Assembly (NCBI RefSeq): GCF_000717335.1
Contig: NZ_JNYZ01000007.1
Span: forward strand, 124,001-188,000
DNA from: Amycolatopsis jejuensis
GTDB taxonomy: Bacteria > Actinomycetota > Actinomycetes > Mycobacteriales > Pseudonocardiaceae
Length of the DNA: 64,000 nt
Direction of reading: 5' to 3'
The stretch's first letter is position 1. Each line of letters begins with the position of its first letter. Below are positions 50,734-59,666 of this stretch, piece after piece. The notes beneath the pieces were generated by a model. It did no database searches and was not told where the DNA came from. It was given only the letters and a program-made list of their open reading frames with translations. A program made the translations under genes and the position numbers.

Positions 50734-51990
50734 GTGACCGAAACCGCGGGCAGTACCAACTGGGCAGGCAATCTCACCTATCGGGCACGCGAAATCATCG
50801 CGCCGCGCACGCTCGGTGAGGCGCAGGACCTCGTCGCCGGCGCGGCCCGCGTCAAGGCGCTCGGCAGCCGGCACAGCTTCAACCCCATCGCCGACAGCCC
50901 GGACGGACTCCAGCTCGACCTCTCCGCCGCCGCCATCCCCACCGAAATCGACCCGGCCGCCGCCACGCTGACACTCGGTGGCGCGGCCCGTTACGGCGAT
51001 GTGGTCGCCGACGTGCACCAGGCCGGTTTCGCGCTCGCCAACCTCGCGTCACTACCGCACATCACGGTGGCCGGCAGCGTCGCGACCGGCACGCACGGGT
51101 CCGGCCAGCGGTTGCCCGGCCTGGCATCCGCAGTTTCGGCCGTCGAGCTCCTCACCGCGGATGGCGAGCTGCGTACCTTTGCGCGCGGTGACGACGTGTT
51201 TCCCGGAGTGGTGGTGAACGTCGGCGCGCTGGGCGTACTGACCCGGCTCACGCTCGACTTGGAACCGGCATTCGAGGTGCGGCAGGACGTGTTCGACCAG
51301 CTGCCTTGGCCAGTCGCGCTGGCGCATTTCGACGAGATCCAGGCCGCCGGGTACAGCGTGAGCATGTTCACGAACTGGGAGCGAGACGTCGTCGACCAGG
51401 TGCTGCTGAAGAACCGCGTCCCGGCCGACGTGCCCGACACGCTTTTCGGCGCCGTCCGGGCCGACGGTCCGCGCCACCCCGCGCATGCGGCCGGTATCCC
51501 GGCGGAGAACACCACGGTGCAGGGCGGGGTTCCCGGACCGTGGTACGACCGGCTGCCGCACTTCCGGCTGGAGTTCGCGCCGAGCGTCGGAGCGGAACTG
51601 CAGAGTGAGTATTTCGTACCCCGTGCGCACGCGACTGCGGCATTCGAAGCGTTGCGCGGTATCGGCGAACGGATCGAGCAACTGGTGGTGGTCGCGGAAA
51701 TCCGCACGGTTGCCGGTGACGACCTGTGGCTGAGCCCCGCTTCCGACGGCGACCGGGTGGCCGTGCACTTCACGTGGCAGCCGCGGCAACCCGAGGTGGA
51801 GGCGCTGCTGCCGGCTCTGGAGGACCGACTGGCCCCGTTCGCCGCGCGGCCCCATTGGGGAAAGCTCTTCCACGGTGCGGCGCTGGAGATGGATCACGCC
51901 GGGATCCGGCGGTTTCGTGCGCTGGCCGCGGAGCTGGATCCGGCGGGGAAGTTCCGGAATCCGTTCTTGGAGAAGCACCTTTTCGTCTGA
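50734..51990 (+). CDS. Alditol oxidase (FAD, VAO family)
   Basis: 418-residue flavoprotein, the same length as Streptomyces AldO, which oxidises xylitol, sorbitol and glycerol with O2 and yields H2O2. The FAD is bound covalently to His47 in ALGSRHSFN; other FAD elements are ATGTHGSGQ and VVNVGALGVLTRL. The C-terminal HWGKLF and PAGKFRNPFLEKHL motifs are typical of the ALO/gulonolactone oxidase group. GTG 50734 lies 8 nt after TAGGCT (50720-50725), a leaderless start. The divergent NAD kinase gene begins 65 nt away. Confidence 0.9.
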   Translation: MTETAGSTNWAGNLTYRAREIIAPRTLGEAQDLVAGAARVKALGSRHSFNPIADSPDGLQLDLSAAAIPTEIDPAAATLTLGGAARYGDVVADVHQAGFALANLASLPHITVAGSVATGTHGSGQRLPGLASAVSAVELLTADGELRTFARGDDVFPGVVVNVGALGVLTRLTLDLEPAFEVRQDVFDQLPWPVALAHFDEIQAAGYSVSMFTNWERDVVDQVLLKNRVPADVPDTLFGAVRADGPRHPAHAAGIPAENTTVQGGVPGPWYDRLPHFRLEFAPSVGAELQSEYFVPRAHATAAFEALRGIGERIEQLVVVAEIRTVAGDDLWLSPASDGDRVAVHFTWQPRQPEVEALLPALEDRLAPFAARPHWGKLFHGAALEMDHAGIRRFRALAAELDPAGKFRNPFLEKHLFV

Positions 51991-52266
51991 CCACAGTGGA
52001 CTTCGCCGTGGGATCGGCCGGGGTACTCGGCAAGCGGATCCGCGGCTCGACGGTTGTCGAGGCGAACGGTGATGGAGACCTGCGGTCCAAGCGTTCGGGA
52101 CTGGCATCGACCGCCGGCGGCGCACCGAGTTCCACAATCGTTGTCGAGAAGAACGGCAACGGGCGCGGACAGACCATGCGCGAAAATTGGCCCCGATCGC
52201 AGACCTCGACACGCCGAGCTGGCTTGCCGGGACGCGGCGACATTGGCAGGGGTCCGAATGTCGCGG

Positions 52267-52392
52267 GCGAGACCGCCGGAGTGACTCGCCGGAGAGCTGT
52301 GCGGCAACGACGTCGACGATCCAAGGGAAAAGCGAAACCGGCGAAGCGACTCACCGAAGAGCAGTCCGGCAAGAACGTAGGCGATCCAGGGG
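52267..52392. repeat. Direct tandem duplication, 65-bp offset
   Basis: Two 61-bp units, 52267-52327 and 52332-52392, agree at about 80% of positions (both start GCGA.ACCG and end with a CGATCCA.GGG word). They lie in the 490-nt gap 51991-52480 that holds no gene I can support. A GTTGTCGAG word also repeats at 52050 and 52140. Confidence 0.6.
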
Positions 52393-52480
52393 CGCCGACC
52401 GATCTGCTCGGCTGGGTGGCAACGAAGCCTGCGGGATCAGGACTTGAGCCGCGTCGTGTTTCGGGTAGTGGGAAGGGGCA

Positions 52481-52972
52481 TCAGTGGCTGCCGGTGTCAG
52501 GAAGCTTGTGGCCGCAGAGTTGTTCGGTGGTCTTGCGGGCCGCGTTCCACTTCGGTTGGGCTGGGCCGTAGTCCACGGCTACGCCGGGGCTGGGCTCGGT
52601 GGCGGTGACGTACTTGGCCACCTCGGTGCTTGCGCCTGTCCAGTCGGCCAGCGCGGATCGCAGCTTTTCGGGCGATTGCAGCGCCAGCTGGGCCAGGCGG
52701 CGGGCGAAACCGTCGTAGGAAGTGGCGACGCCGGTGCGTACGGCGGGGCCCTTCGCGCCGCCGCCTACGGCCAGGGTCTCGTCCAGCAGTTGGGTGGACG
52801 CGGCGTCGTTGACGAACAGGCAGACCGAGCGGGTGAGTTCGGCGTCGCCTGGTGTGGCGGATGGGGACGGTGAGCTGGCTGGCGAAGGCGGGGTCGCGCC
52901 GTTGTCGGTTCCGCTCGAACAGCTGGTCAACCCCAGTGCCAGCAGGACGACCAGCGTTACCGTGGCCTTCAT
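52481..52972 (-). CDS. Lipoprotein of unknown function
   Basis: 163-residue lipoprotein. Lipobox GLTSC with Cys18 after the hydrophobic TVTLVVLLALGL. A Ser/Pro/Thr linker follows, then a helical mature domain (about residues 45-163) with VCLFVNDAASTQLLDETLAV and RRLAQLALQSPEKLRSALAD. Two cysteines in the mature part (VCLF, LCGH) may form a disulfide. No family recognised. ATG start with GGGGGG only 3 nt before it, so the start is a little uncertain. Divergent genes do not adjoin. Confidence 0.65.
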   Translation of the reverse strand: MKATVTLVVLLALGLTSCSSGTDNGATPPSPASSPSPSATPGDAELTRSVCLFVNDAASTQLLDETLAVGGGAKGPAVRTGVATSYDGFARRLAQLALQSPEKLRSALADWTGASTEVAKYVTATEPSPGVAVDYGPAQPKWNAARKTTEQLCGHKLPDTGSH

Positions 52973-53043
52973 GTACCCCCCGATTCGCCGATGAACTCCC
53001 GGCGGCAAGGTTCCCACAGGTTCGTCCGCTGTCCACGCTGGAC

Positions 53044-54588
53044 TCATCGAGCGAAGGCGGCGAAGAAGCGGTCCCGGAATGCGTCCATCCGCCATACGGG
53101 TGCGTCGGACGCCGGGCGCAGGCCCGCCGTCCAGCCCCAGCCTGCCACTCGGGCGAGCACCGACGAATCCTTCGCCACGATGGTGACCGGTACCTGGTGC
53201 GAGGCGCCGGGCGGGCTCACCATCGGCGGCTGGTGATCGCCCAGGAAGACCAGCACCGTGTTCTCCCCGCCGTATCGCTCCACATAGGACACCAGCGTGG
53301 CGAGCGAGTACCGGATGGCTTCGCCATACGCAGCCCGGATCCGGGCCGGGTCCTGCCACACCACTTCCGGGGGCTCGCCCACCGGCGGGCCGACGCCGTA
53401 CCCCGAACCATCGCCGACGGTGTTCCAGTCCACTGAGGACGGTCGAGGCGTCCACGGGGCGTGGCTCGACACGAGGTCGACCTCCGCCATCACCGGGCGG
53501 CGGCCGCGCGGGTCGAGTTCGCGGTGCTGCAAGGCGGACAGCGTGAACTGGTCCGGCATCGTGGCGTAGGCGAATCCCGGACCGCGGTAGCCGACGTTGT
53601 GCGCGTCGTAGTACTGCTCGAAACCGTAGAACCGGCCCTCCGGCCATGGCCGGGTGTGGGCAGGCACGTCGTGCACCGTCCGCCAGCCTGCGGCGCCGAA
53701 TGCCCGCGTCAATGTGAGCCGCTGACCGGCAAGGAGATCGGTGTACCGCTGCTGGTTGTTCACCCACGTGCCGGACTGGAACGTCGCATGCGCGAGCCAG
53801 CTGCCACCGCCGAACGTCGGCGACTCCAGGAAACCGCTGCGCGCGGAGAACCCGGCGTGGTGCAACTCGGCGGTGGCCTCGTCCAACTGGCGGGCGACCC
53901 CGTCGACCGCACCCCGGCCGTAACTCTCCACGAAGGCGAACAGCACGTCCTTACCGCGCAAGCCATCCAGCGGAACCGCCGTCCGATCGGCCGCCACCTG
54001 CGCCGCGAACTCCGCGCGATCGTCGAGATCGGCGCCGACCCGGCGGAGGTCGTCGTACGCAAGCGCGACCGCACTCCGGGACGCGAACGGCTGCCCGGGC
54101 GTGAACTCGGCGCCGGTGAGCGCGGCCGCGATCCAGATCACCGACAAGACCGCCACCACACGCGTCGAAACGGTCCGCCGGCCGACGGCGAGCCGGGTCA
54201 GCCACCGCACTGCCACCACCATCAGCACGAGCACCCCCGCAATCGCCACCAGCACCCCGGCAACCGCGAACCTCCCGGCGAACTCCAGACCGGCGATAAC
54301 AAAGCTCCAGTCGAGCACCGGGTCGAACGGACGGGACAGCACCGCGTCGAACCCCAGGTCAGCCGCCTTCAGCACGACGACCATCCCGAGCAGGACACCG
54401 GAAACCACCGCCAGCACGGTCCGCCCGCGAGGCGGCAGGACGAGCGCGAGCGCAGCGACCACCAGCGCCTCGACCGGAATCCGGACGAACGCGGCAGGCG
54501 TGACGCCGGCAACCGTGCCGGGCAGCACGAGCGCCGCCAGCACCAGCAGTGCGGCGAGAACGGTGGCCACTCCCCGTGCGGTGCGCAT
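53044..54588 (-). CDS. Membrane sulfatase-fold protein (LtaS/phosphoglycerol transferase-like)
   Basis: 514-residue protein: four to five N-terminal membrane helices (residues 5-165), then an extracellular alkaline-phosphatase-fold domain. Seen in that domain: KDVLFAFVESYGRG (metal site Glu in FVESYG, as in LtaS, where a Thr is the nucleophile), GSWLAHATFQSGTWVNNQQR, AEVDLVSSHAPW and VLVFLGDHQPP (metal ligands Asp-His). Related enzymes transfer phosphoglycerol or phosphoethanolamine to envelope polymers, or hydrolyse sulfate esters. AAGGAGG is 5 nt before ATG 54588. The spacer to the divergent ABC operon is 229 nt. Confidence 0.8.
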   Translation of the reverse strand: MRTARGVATVLAALLVLAALVLPGTVAGVTPAAFVRIPVEALVVAALALVLPPRGRTVLAVVSGVLLGMVVVLKAADLGFDAVLSRPFDPVLDWSFVIAGLEFAGRFAVAGVLVAIAGVLVLMVVAVRWLTRLAVGRRTVSTRVVAVLSVIWIAAALTGAEFTPGQPFASRSAVALAYDDLRRVGADLDDRAEFAAQVAADRTAVPLDGLRGKDVLFAFVESYGRGAVDGVARQLDEATAELHHAGFSARSGFLESPTFGGGSWLAHATFQSGTWVNNQQRYTDLLAGQRLTLTRAFGAAGWRTVHDVPAHTRPWPEGRFYGFEQYYDAHNVGYRGPGFAYATMPDQFTLSALQHRELDPRGRRPVMAEVDLVSSHAPWTPRPSSVDWNTVGDGSGYGVGPPVGEPPEVVWQDPARIRAAYGEAIRYSLATLVSYVERYGGENTVLVFLGDHQPPMVSPPGASHQVPVTIVAKDSSVLARVAGWGWTAGLRPASDAPVWRMDAFRDRFFAAFAR

Positions 54589-54817
54589 GGGCACCTCCTT
54601 CCACTCCTACAGACGGCGGCCTGGCCGAAAAGGTTCACAGTCCACAGTGGAATCTTCAGGAACCGCGAACTGGTACAAAATCTCCTGCGCTACCACGGCG
54701 TTCACCATGTGGGAGTCCCAAGAGGACGCTCGACAGCCGGGAACTTCGCGGGTCACAGTGGCGGTCGCCCTCCCCAGCGAACCCGAGCGAACCCCCAGCG
54801 AACCCCCAGGAGCCACA

Positions 54818-55786
54818 GTGAGCTCTCCCCCGGCCATCCGCGCCGTGCCGGCGCCGCGCAAGGAGCCGCCCGGCGAAGCGCGCCTGCGTGAGCTGGCCAC
54901 GAAGAAAGTCGCACCGCTGCGCCGTCCCGGCCGGTGGGTCGCCGCCGCGGTCGTGCTCGTGCTGCTCGCCCAGCTGGCCCACGCCCTCATCACGAATCCG
55001 GTGTTCCAGTGGGACGTGTTCGGCTACTGGTTCTTCCGTCCGGTGATCCTCGAGGGGCTGCTGCTCACCCTCGAGCTGACCGGTCTCGCCGCCGTGTTCG
55101 GGCTGGCCGGCGGCATCGTGCTCGCGTTGCTGCGGCTGTCGAAAAACCCGCTGCTCCAGGCGGTTTCGTGGGCCTACGTATGGATCTTCCGCTCGATTCC
55201 GCTGATCGTCCTGCTGCTCTTCCTCGCCAACGTCACCGCGCTGTACAGCACGCTCAGCCTCGGCATCCCGTTCGGCCCGTCGTTCCTCCACTTCAGCGCC
55301 ACCGACCTGTTGAGCTTCTTCGTGGTCGCAGTGCTCGGCCTGAGCCTCAACGAAGCCGCGTACGCCGCCGAAATCGTGCGCGCCGGCGTGCTTTCGGTGG
55401 ACCAAGGGCAGCTCGAAGCGGCCGCCGCACTCGGGCTCCCGCGGTCCCGGCAGTACCGGCGGATCATCCTCCCGCAGGCCACCCGCGCGATCGTGCCCGC
55501 CTACGCCAACCAGCTGATCGGCCTGCTCAAAGGCACTTCGGTCGTCTACATCACGTCTCTGCTGGAGCTGTTCGGCGTGGTGGAAACCCAAGCCAGCACC
55601 AACAGTGGCCAGATCATCCCGCTCCTGCTCGTCGGGACGGTCTGGTACATCATTCTCACCAGCATCCTGTCGGTGATCCAGTACTACGTCGAACGCTACT
55701 TCTCCCGCGGCGCACTCCGCACCGTGCCGCCGACGCCGTTCCAGCGGTTCCGGGCCCGCCTCCGTGCGCTGGGGGTGGCCCGATGA
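54818..55786 (+). CDS. Amino-acid-type ABC transporter permease
   Basis: 322-residue permease of the polar amino acid (HisMQ) family with a long N-terminal cytoplasmic part, then five to six helices. Family start: FFRPVILEGLLLTLELTGLA. The EAA loop that contacts the ATPase is in EIVRAGVLSVDQGQLEAAAA. GTG 54818 is chosen: AGGAG lies 5 nt upstream. First gene of a three-gene operon with 4-nt overlaps. A short direct repeat of GCGAACCC lies just before the gene. Confidence 0.9.
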   Translation: MSSPPAIRAVPAPRKEPPGEARLRELATKKVAPLRRPGRWVAAAVVLVLLAQLAHALITNPVFQWDVFGYWFFRPVILEGLLLTLELTGLAAVFGLAGGIVLALLRLSKNPLLQAVSWAYVWIFRSIPLIVLLLFLANVTALYSTLSLGIPFGPSFLHFSATDLLSFFVVAVLGLSLNEAAYAAEIVRAGVLSVDQGQLEAAAALGLPRSRQYRRIILPQATRAIVPAYANQLIGLLKGTSVVYITSLLELFGVVETQASTNSGQIIPLLLVGTVWYIILTSILSVIQYYVERYFSRGALRTVPPTPFQRFRARLRALGVAR

Positions 55787-56556
55787 CTGTGCACGTCCGC
55801 AGTGCCGTGAAGTCCTACGGCGGCCTCCGCGTCCTCGACGACGTCGACCTCACTGCTCCCGGCGGGCAGGTCACGGTGGTGCTCGGGCCGTCCGGATCCG
55901 GCAAGTCGACCCTGTTGCGCACCATCAACCACCTCGAACGCCTCGACAGCGGGTACGTCAGCATCGACGGCGAGCTCGTCGGCGTCCGCGTGCACGGCGA
56001 CCGGTTCAAGGAGCTCAGCGAACGCGCCATCCTCCGGCAGCGGTCGCGGATCGGGTTCGTGTTCCAGAACTTCAACCTCTTCCCGCACCTGACGATCCTC
56101 GACAACGTCGTGGAAGCGCCGATCGTCACACAACGGCTGCCGCGGGCGAAAGCCGAAGCCAGGGCACAGGAACTGCTCGCGCGGGTCGGCCTCGCGGACA
56201 AGGCGAGGGCGTACCCGCGGCAACTGTCCGGCGGGCAGCAGCAACGCGTGGCGATCGCCCGCGCGCTCGCGCTCGAACCGCGGCTGATCCTCCTCGACGA
56301 GCCGACGTCCGCGCTGGACCCGGAGCTCGTCGGCGAGGTGCTGGCGGTGGTGCGGGAACTCGCGCGTTCGGGCACCACGATGATCGTGGTGACGCACGAA
56401 ATCGGCTTCGCCCGCGACCTCGCCGACCATGTCGTTTTCCTCGACGGCGGACGCGTCGTCGAAGAGGGGCCGCCGTCGGCGGTCCTCGATCATCCCCGTC
56501 ACGACCGTACCCGGGAATTCCTCGGGAAGGTCACCCGCACCCCGGAGAACGCATGA
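55783..56556 (+). CDS. Amino-acid-type ABC transporter ATP-binding protein
   Basis: 257-residue ATPase of the polar amino acid branch (GlnQ/HisP). Walker A GPSGSGKSTLLR, Q-loop VFQNFNLFPHLTI, signature LSGGQQQRVAIARALA, Walker B LILLDEPTSALDPE and the switch His in VVTHEIGFA. It forms a dimer that drives the permease. The start overlaps the permease end by 4 nt (ATGA), and the end overlaps the binding protein by 4 nt. Confidence 0.95.
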   Translation: MTVHVRSAVKSYGGLRVLDDVDLTAPGGQVTVVLGPSGSGKSTLLRTINHLERLDSGYVSIDGELVGVRVHGDRFKELSERAILRQRSRIGFVFQNFNLFPHLTILDNVVEAPIVTQRLPRAKAEARAQELLARVGLADKARAYPRQLSGGQQQRVAIARALALEPRLILLDEPTSALDPELVGEVLAVVRELARSGTTMIVVTHEIGFARDLADHVVFLDGGRVVEEGPPSAVLDHPRHDRTREFLGKVTRTPENA

Positions 56557-57542
56557 GAACCCGCACGATCCTGCCCATGCTGGCCGCCGTCACCCTGCTC
56601 GCCGCAGCCTGCGGCGGGAACACCGAGGCGTCGACCGATCCGAGCGGTGCGCAGACTGTCACTGTCGCCGCGAATACCACTGAGGCGCAACCGGTTTCGC
56701 TCACGGTGCCCGCGGTCGCCGAGATCCGCGCCAAGGTACCGAAGGAAATCCTCGACCGCGGCAAGCTGGTGATCGGCGTCGGCGCGTTGCCGTCAGGATT
56801 CCCGCCGCTGTCCTACGTCGGCACCGACCAGCGCACCCTCACCGGCGCGGAGCCCGACCTCGGCCGGCTGGTCGCCGCAGTGCTCGGCCTGAAGCCGGAC
56901 GTGCAGAACGCTTCGTGGCAGAACCTTTTCGTCCGCCTGCAGAGCGGCCAGTTCGACGCCGGGTTCTCCAACATCACGGTGACCGAGCAACGCAAGCAGC
57001 AGGGTTTCGACTTCGCCGCCTACCGCGAGGACAACCTCGGATTCGAGGTGAACCGCGCGAGCACGTGGAACTTCGACGGGAACCACGAAAGCCTGGAGGG
57101 GAAGACGGTCGCCGTGAACAGCGGGACCAACCAGGAGAAGATCCTGCTGGAGTGGCAGAACAAGCTCAAGGCCGCGGGCAAGAAGCTCGACGTGCGGAAC
57201 TTCACCGACGCGAACAGCACCTACCTGGCACTGGCGTCCGGCCGGATCGACGCGTACTTCGCGCCCAACCCGAGCATCGCCTACCACATCAAGCAAACGG
57301 AGAAGACCCCGAACCCGACGCGCAGTGCAGGCAAGTATTCCGGCGCCGGTGCGCAGCTGCAGGGCCTCATCGCGGCGACCACGAAGAAGGACAACGGCCT
57401 GGTGAACGCCCTCGGAGCGGCGATCGACTACCTGATCGAGCACGGTCAGTACGCGAAGTGGCTTTCCGCGTATGGGCTGGAAAACGAAGCGGTGCGGAAG
57501 GCGGACGTCAATCCGCCGGGTCTTCCGTTGAGCAACTCCTGA
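56553..57542 (+). CDS. Amino-acid-type ABC transporter substrate-binding lipoprotein
   Basis: 329-residue solute-binding lipoprotein (SBP family 3). Lipobox LAAAC with Cys20. Binding fold from about residue 65: RGKLVIGVGALPSGFPPLSY, LTGAEPDLGRLVAAVLGLKP, FDAGFSNITVTEQRKQQGFD, and the domain hinge in VAVNSGTNQEKILLE. In the usual place of the conserved Arg (binds substrate carboxylate) this protein has TVTEQRKQ. The substrate may be an amino acid or opine-like compound. The third copy of the 55-bp palindrome lies just after the stop. Confidence 0.9.
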   Translation: MRTRTILPMLAAVTLLAAACGGNTEASTDPSGAQTVTVAANTTEAQPVSLTVPAVAEIRAKVPKEILDRGKLVIGVGALPSGFPPLSYVGTDQRTLTGAEPDLGRLVAAVLGLKPDVQNASWQNLFVRLQSGQFDAGFSNITVTEQRKQQGFDFAAYREDNLGFEVNRASTWNFDGNHESLEGKTVAVNSGTNQEKILLEWQNKLKAAGKKLDVRNFTDANSTYLALASGRIDAYFAPNPSIAYHIKQTEKTPNPTRSAGKYSGAGAQLQGLIAATTKKDNGLVNALGAAIDYLIEHGQYAKWLSAYGLENEAVRKADVNPPGLPLSNS

Positions 57543-57579
57543 CGCGCACCCCGGGTGCCGATCCGGCAGACCCCGCCTC

Positions 57580-57638
57580 AAGTCCGTGAAGGGAACCATG
57601 AGGGAATCTGATTCCGTGATGGTTCCCTTCACGGACTT
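57580..57638. repeat. 59-bp palindromic repeat, copy 3 (terminator-like)
   Basis: Arms AAGTCCGTGAAGGGAACCAT and ATGGTTCCCTTCACGGACTT (20 bp, perfect), with the inner dyad GGAATC-T-GATTCC. The stop codon of the GNAT gene (57629) is formed by the right arm, so its last residues (PPSP) belong to the repeat. Confidence 0.88.
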
Positions 57639-58315
57639 GGCGGCTCGGCGGCCCGCGCCTGGCCGAAGAACGTCCGGCGCCGCAAGCGGAAACCCAACGT
57701 CTCGTACAACCGGATCGCGTTCACATTCGCCCCCGCCGCATGCAGGAACGGCGTCTCCCCGCGGTCACGGATACCGGCGGCCACCGCACGCACCAACCGG
57801 CCCGCCAAACCCCGCCCGCGATAAGCCGGATCCGTGCACACCGCGCTGATCTCCGTCCAACCCGGCGGGTGCAACCGCTCCCCCGCCATCGCGACCAAGA
57901 CGCCGTCGTACCGGATGCCCAAGTACGTCCCGAGCAAGACCGTCCGCGGCAGGAACGGACCGGGTCTCGTACGGCCCACCAGATCGAGCATCTCCGGCAC
58001 ATCCGCCAGCGTCAGCCGGACGGTCTCCGGGTCGGGACGAGCCTCGACCCCGGCGTCCACCATCTGGACTCCGGACGCGGTCTGCAGGATTTCCCACTCC
58101 GGCGGCGGTGGTCCGGCCTGCGGCAGGATCGGGACCACGGCACCCGGTCCGGCGAGTGCGGCGATGTCGTCCCACACCCGGCCGTCGGGCTCGTCCGGTA
58201 CTGCCAGGAACGGCGACACATCCACCGGGTACCGCAAAACCTGACCGGCACGCTCGGCGAATCCGGCATGCGGACCGGTCAGCGAAGCCCATGCCGCGTT
58301 GTCCAAGACCGACAA
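57629..58315 (-). CDS. GNAT family N-acetyltransferase
   Basis: 228-residue acetyltransferase. The GNAT core is in the second half: VRLTLADVPEMLDLVGRTRP, GTYLGIRYDGVLVAMAGERL, acetyl-CoA motif in TDPAYRGRGLAGRLVRAVAA and HAAGANVNAIRLYETLGFRL. The first half (residues 1-90) is a poorly conserved related fold, as in FR47-like enzymes. Acts on an unknown amine. The likely TTG start at 58315 lies 4 nt after the stop of the MocR-like gene, so they are coupled. The C-terminus lies in the palindromic repeat. Confidence 0.82.
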   Translation of the reverse strand: MSVLDNAAWASLTGPHAGFAERAGQVLRYPVDVSPFLAVPDEPDGRVWDDIAALAGPGAVVPILPQAGPPPPEWEILQTASGVQMVDAGVEARPDPETVRLTLADVPEMLDLVGRTRPGPFLPRTVLLGTYLGIRYDGVLVAMAGERLHPPGWTEISAVCTDPAYRGRGLAGRLVRAVAAGIRDRGETPFLHAAGANVNAIRLYETLGFRLRRRTFFGQARAAEPPSP

Positions 58316-58319
58316 CGGG

Positions 58320-59666
58320 TCACCCCCGCCCGGAGGCTCGCGCGATCATCCGCGCGAGGTCGGCGACCAGCGCCGGATCGTCGGGCAGCTGGCCGGTCGC
58401 CACACGGATGTGCGGCAGACCCGAGTTTCCCGCGCGGCTGCCTGCCCCGGCCGAAACGCCGTTCGCCGCCAGCGTGATCAGGGCGCGCGACTCCTCGGGG
58501 ACCGGTACCCACAGCGTGAGACCGTCCCGCGCGGGCGCCTCGATCCCGTGCTCCCGCAAGGCTTCCGACAACGCCGTCCGCCGTTGTGCGTACCGGTGCC
58601 GGGCGCGGTTGAGCAGTTCGCCCGTACCCGGGTCGGTGAGCAGGAACGCCTGCGCGTCCTGGAGAATCCGGCTCGACCACACCGATCCGGGACCGCGCTG
58701 CTGCCGTACCCGCTCCACCAGCGGCGCCGGACCGCCCAGCACACAGCTGCGCAGCTCCGTCCCCAACGCAGTGCAGTACGACCGCACCAGCAGCACCCGG
58801 CCGGGCAGGTGGGTCCCGAGACTGCGGGACGGCGCCGACGCCAGCGGGCCGAAATCGTCGTCCTCGATCACCGGGATGTCCACTTCGGACAGTACCGCGG
58901 CGAGTTCCGCGATCCGGTCGTCCGGCACCGAATGTCCCAGCGGCGTCTGCGCACGCGGCTGATACGCGAACGCGACCGGCCGGTGTTCCAGCGCCGCGGC
59001 CAGCGCCGACGGCAGCGGGCCGTGCTCGTCGCACCGCACCGGCACCACGTGGATCCGCGAGCGCCGGAGGAGTTCCAGCAGCCACGGCGCGGTCGGTTCC
59101 TCCAGCGCAATGACGTCACCGGGCCGCGCGACGGCCTGGCACGCCAGCAGCATTCCCTCGTGCCCACCGGCGGCGACCGTCCACGATTCGACCGGAAAGG
59201 GCCAAGCAGACTTCACCGCGGCCCGCAGCTGCGGCGTGATCGCGTGCTTGGCCGGGGCGGAGAACCGTTCGGCGTGCACCCCCGCGGCGACGGCGTCCTC
59301 CAGCGGCGGCAGCAGCGCCGGATCGGGCAGGCCGTGTTCCAGATCGACCGTCTGCCAGCCGGAAAACGATTGCCCCGGCGCCGGGCTCGCGGGTGGCTCG
59401 AGCACCACCGTCCCCCGGCGCCGCCCGGTCCCGATCAGCCCCGCGGCCCGCAGCTGCGACCACGCCTCGGCGATCGTCGTGGGGCTCACCGCCAGTTCCG
59501 CGGCCAGCGCCCGCACCGTGGGCAGCCTGGTCCCGGGCAGTACCTCCCCGTCGCGGATCAGGCCGGACACCGTGCCCGCCACTCCGCGTGCAGTGCGCTC
59601 ACCGATGCGGGACCCGAGCCAGCCCACCCCGACCGGCGCAGTCGTCGCGAGTTCGCCCGTGGCCAC
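58320..59666 (-). CDS. GntR/MocR-like regulator, PLP lysine lost
   Basis: 448-residue protein: N-terminal GntR wHTH (residues 15-85, GTRLPTVRALAAELAVSPTT) and C-terminal aminotransferase-like fold. In MocR proteins a Lys in an S-x-S-K-x-L-x-P motif holds PLP; here the same place reads S296-Y-C-T299-A-L-G-T-E-L-R, so the Lys is Thr299 (codon at 58770-58772). The Asp that holds the pyridine N is kept (IEDDDFG). So it likely does not bind PLP as an internal aldimine. It controls perhaps the downstream GNAT gene or the divergent iron transport genes; neither is known. Confidence 0.85.
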   Translation of the reverse strand: MATGELATTAPVGVGWLGSRIGERTARGVAGTVSGLIRDGEVLPGTRLPTVRALAAELAVSPTTIAEAWSQLRAAGLIGTGRRRGTVVLEPPASPAPGQSFSGWQTVDLEHGLPDPALLPPLEDAVAAGVHAERFSAPAKHAITPQLRAAVKSAWPFPVESWTVAAGGHEGMLLACQAVARPGDVIALEEPTAPWLLELLRRSRIHVVPVRCDEHGPLPSALAAALEHRPVAFAYQPRAQTPLGHSVPDDRIAELAAVLSEVDIPVIEDDDFGPLASAPSRSLGTHLPGRVLLVRSYCTALGTELRSCVLGGPAPLVERVRQQRGPGSVWSSRILQDAQAFLLTDPGTGELLNRARHRYAQRRTALSEALREHGIEAPARDGLTLWVPVPEESRALITLAANGVSAGAGSRAGNSGLPHIRVATGQLPDDPALVADLARMIARASGRG

